Shown here: positions 41,625 to 43,653 of the stretch, one piece after another
Numbering within the stretch: position 1 is the stretch's first letter
How the letters are laid out: the number at the start of each line of letters is the position of its first letter
Assembly: GCA_020852755.1 (NCBI GenBank)
Contig: JADZAF010000200.1
Span: 1 to 43,653 of the forward strand
Source of the DNA: Bryobacterales bacterium
GTDB lineage: Bacteria > Acidobacteriota > Terriglobia > Bryobacterales > Bryobacteraceae
Reading direction: 5' to 3'
DNA: 43,653 nt
Notes under the pieces: generated by a model
What the model was told of the DNA's origin: nothing
Database searches by the model: none
The model's input: only the letters and a program-made list of their open reading frames with translations
Translations under genes and position numbers: made by a program

Positions 41625-43445
41625 ATGTTCCTGGCACTTCTGCTGGCCGCTCTCACGCCCGTCCTGGAGGCTCCCGCGGGGCTGGATATCAAGCTGGACG
41701 GCTTCGTGAATTCGCGCCTGAAGGCGAACCTGGAGAACTGGGAATTGCGGGCTCCGGCCTCGAACCCGGCGCTGGTGCAGATGTTCTACGATCGCGAGCG
41801 CGAGCCAGGCCGCAAGCTGCTGCCCTGGAGCGGAGAGTTCGCCGGCAAGTACCTGTGTTCCTCCATCCTGAGCTACCGCCTGCTGCGCGACCCGCGCCAG
41901 AAAGGCAATATCGGCCGGATTGTGAAGGACCTGATCGCCAGCCAGGGACCCGACGGCTACCTGGGCGTTTTTGACAAGGCCAACCGGCTGACAGGCAAGA
42001 ACTGGGACATCTGGAACCACTACTGGGCCATCCGCGCCCTGCTGCTGTACCACGAGGAGACCGGCTCGCAGGAGGCCCTGCGGGCGGCCACGCGCGCCGC
42101 GGACCTGATCCTCGAGACGTTCCTCAACCAGGGGCGCCACATGACCAATGACGGCAGCTTCGGCCAGATGAACTACGCGGTGATCCACGCTTTCACGCAA
42201 CTCTACCGGGGAACCTCGAATCCCCGGTATCTGGAGATGGCCCGGTGGATCGTGAAGGAGTGGGACCTGGAGGGCGCGGGGCAGTACATGAAGATGGCCC
42301 TGGCGGGCAAGGAGATGTTTGAGTTCCCCGGAAACCGCTGGGAGAGCCTGCACGATTTCCTGGGAATGTACGACATGCACCTGCTGACCGGCGAACAGCC
42401 CTTCCGCCAGGCCTTTACCCACATCTGGTACAGCATCCTCAAGGGAGACCGGCACAACACGGGCGGTTTCACTTCGGGAGAGAAGACCACCGGCAACCCC
42501 TACGATACCGGGGCGATCGAAACCTGCTGCACGGTGGCCTGGATCGACATGAGCATCGCCATGCTGAAGCTGACCGGTGATCCGCTGGTGGCCGACGAAA
42601 TCGAACTGGCCACGTTGAACGGCAACCTGGGCGGGCAGTCGCCTTCGGGAAGCTGGTGGACCTACAACACCCCCATGGACGGCGTGAAGGAAGCTTCCGC
42701 CCACAGCATCAATTTCCAGTGCCGGCCGGGAAGCCCGGAACTGAACTGCTGTTCGGTGAACGGCCCGCGCGGGCTCGGACTGATCTGGGAATGGGCCCTG
42801 CTGAACGGCGCGGAGGGATTGACGCTGAATTACTACGGGCCGGGCCGCTTCAAGGCCCGCACGCCGGGCGGGCAGGCGCTGGAGATCGTCCAGCAGACGC
42901 GCTATCCGGAAGACGGCAACATCGCGCTGCGGCTGGCGCTGCCGAGGCCCGAGAAGTTCGCCCTGCGTCTGCGGATTCCGTACTGGTCGCCGAAGACGCG
43001 GATCGCGCTCAACGGGACGGCCCTGCCGGCGGTGAAAGGCAGCTACTTCAAGCTCGACCGGGAATGGAAGAGCGGCGACGCGATTGACTTGCGCCTGGAC
43101 ATGTCGCTGCACTACTGGGCGGGGGAGAGGCAGATGGGAGGGCTGGCATCCATCTACCGGGGCCCGCTGCTGCTGGCTTTCGATCCGGTGTTCAACAGCA
43201 TGGATCCGCAGGAGGTTCCCGAGATCGACGCCCGGCAGATCGAGTACGGATACGAAACGCCCGTTCGTCCCATTCAACCCTGGCTGTTGCTCAAGCTGAA
43301 GGCGGCCAATGGAACCGAGGTGCGGCTCTGCGACTTCACCAGCGCCGGGGCCTACGGCAACCACTACCGTACGTGGCTTCCTGTGCGGCACCTGGACCCG
43401 CTGCCCTTCGACCGCACCCGGCCGGTTTGGAGCAACCGGCCCTGA
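41625..43445 (+). CDS. Exported glycosidase, GH127 (beta-L-arabinofuranosidase type)
   Basis: A 606-aa protein with a short signal sequence (MFLALLLAALTPVLEAP). The alpha/alpha toroid is that of GH127/DUF1680: SQGPDGYLGV, WDIWNHYWAIRALLLYHE, NGSF-type loops and ESLHDFLGMY. The zinc/thiolate active site of HypBA1-type enzymes is present: E286 (GGFTSGEK), C301/C302 (ETCCTVAW) and C375/C376 (NCCSVNGPRGL). The C-terminal part is beta-sandwich. Family members remove beta-L-arabinofuranose from plant glycans. The protein is shorter than Bifidobacterium HypBA1 by about 50 residues, mostly at the end. It follows the phosphatase by 52 bp with its own -10. Confidence 0.9.
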   Translation: MFLALLLAALTPVLEAPAGLDIKLDGFVNSRLKANLENWELRAPASNPALVQMFYDREREPGRKLLPWSGEFAGKYLCSSILSYRLLRDPRQKGNIGRIVKDLIASQGPDGYLGVFDKANRLTGKNWDIWNHYWAIRALLLYHEETGSQEALRAATRAADLILETFLNQGRHMTNDGSFGQMNYAVIHAFTQLYRGTSNPRYLEMARWIVKEWDLEGAGQYMKMALAGKEMFEFPGNRWESLHDFLGMYDMHLLTGEQPFRQAFTHIWYSILKGDRHNTGGFTSGEKTTGNPYDTGAIETCCTVAWIDMSIAMLKLTGDPLVADEIELATLNGNLGGQSPSGSWWTYNTPMDGVKEASAHSINFQCRPGSPELNCCSVNGPRGLGLIWEWALLNGAEGLTLNYYGPGRFKARTPGGQALEIVQQTRYPEDGNIALRLALPRPEKFALRLRIPYWSPKTRIALNGTALPAVKGSYFKLDREWKSGDAIDLRLDMSLHYWAGERQMGGLASIYRGPLLLAFDPVFNSMDPQEVPEIDARQIEYGYETPVRPIQPWLLLKLKAANGTEVRLCDFTSAGAYGNHYRTWLPVRHLDPLPFDRTRPVWSNRP

Positions 43446-43448
43446 CGA

Positions 43449-43500
43449 GGCTTCGGCTGCGGTTGTCGCGAAAGATCTGAGCCCCTCCGCAGCCTGAGCC
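43449..43500 (+). terminator. Stem-loop after the GH127 gene
   Basis: GGCT (43449-43452) plus GGCTGCGG (43455-43462) pair with CCGCAGCC (43487-43494) plus AGCC (43497-43500): an 8-bp perfect stem extended by 4 bp across a 2-nt mismatch, with a 24-nt loop. It starts 4 bp after the stop at 43445. There is no T tract, so it may act as a 3'-end structure rather than a classical terminator. Confidence 0.4.
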
Positions 43501-43583
43501 GGGTTGCAGGGCGGGGCAGAGGTTCACGCCCGCACTGCCACCCCTGCGCCCGTCCTCCATGCCGGAACTGCCGCGGCCGGTCC

Positions 43584-43653
43584 TTACCTCTTGCGGGCCG
43601 CCTCCTGCCAGCGCTGCCACTCCAGACCCGGGCGGTCCACCCGGAACCTGACC
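43584..43653 (-). CDS. C-terminal fragment of an unidentified protein
   Basis: Reading leftward from the window edge, 22 codons end in TAA at 43584-43586 (tail LEWQRWQEAARKR). The amphipathic, charged tail with Trp looks like a real protein end, but the fragment is too short to name. It converges on the GH127 gene with 138 bp between stops. Confidence 0.35.
   Translation of the reverse strand, partial: VRFRVDRPGLEWQRWQEAARKR

Noticed and set aside
41508..43391. Minus-strand open frame opposite GH127
   Set aside because: The plus strand encodes a complete GH127 protein with its catalytic Cys and Glu; the opposite frame has no motif.

Overview
The window is a GC-rich, gene-dense bacterial chromosome segment. 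It most resembles Acidobacteriota of the Bryobacterales/Solibacter type. That placement is inferred from family content: two proteins with the TIGR03437 domain first defined in Solibacter, a TIGR03435-type soil protein, an NxxGxxAF-repeat protein, many secreted sugar-active enzymes and a high density of ECF sigma factors. I saw no rRNA or tRNA gene and no CRISPR array. All positions, promoters and hairpins were found by eye.

Layout. At 1-120 lies the edge of an insertion sequence (IS481-like transposase N-terminus and two 20-bp direct repeats). Then come an exported PQQ dehydrogenase with a cytochrome c domain (232-2322, +), an SDR oxidoreductase (-), an exported protein of unknown function (+), and an ECF sigma/membrane anti-sigma pair (6095-4603, -). 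An aquaporin > GMC oxidoreductase > double-VOC operon runs leftward (9592-6187). A tightly coupled rightward operon encodes an outer-membrane barrel, a YceI-like protein and an 870-aa GH63-like glycosidase (9753-13599). msrP-msrQ, periplasmic methionine sulfoxide repair, follows at 13708-15280.

Centre, 15.2-21.0 kb. This sigma-rich region is the most unusual part. An ECF sigma paralogous to the one at 5.5-6.1 kb overlaps msrQ tail to tail. Divergent from it is a single 590-aa ORF in which two AhpD/carboxymuconolactone-decarboxylase-like domains are fused to a complete ECF sigma factor. The next gene, overlapping by ATGA, is a 77-aa soluble zinc-binding anti-sigma factor. Then follow a TPR protein, a fourth ECF sigma factor, a double-BON protein and a small exported HExxH protein. 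With msrPQ and the nearby oxidoreductases, the simplest reading is a thiol/peroxide-responsive regulatory locus. This is inference.

Right of that are a glucose 1-dehydrogenase with a haloarchaeal-type zinc site, a tandem DM13 protein and an NDH-2-like flavoprotein (all +). A leftward housekeeping operon follows: MBL-fold hydrolase (apparent ATT start) > purB > O-methyltransferase > OsmC. The last third holds an old-yellow-enzyme-type oxidoreductase, a GH42-like glycosidase, a small membrane protein, a URO-D/MtaA-like protein with a TIGR03435 protein, two secreted repeat/TIGR03437 proteins, a lipoprotein, a gene-free hairpin-rich stretch (38882-39664), a purple-acid-phosphatase-like enzyme fused to TIGR03437, and a GH127-type glycosidase. 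The sugar oxidation, glycoside hydrolysis and phosphatase genes suit a soil polymer degrader.
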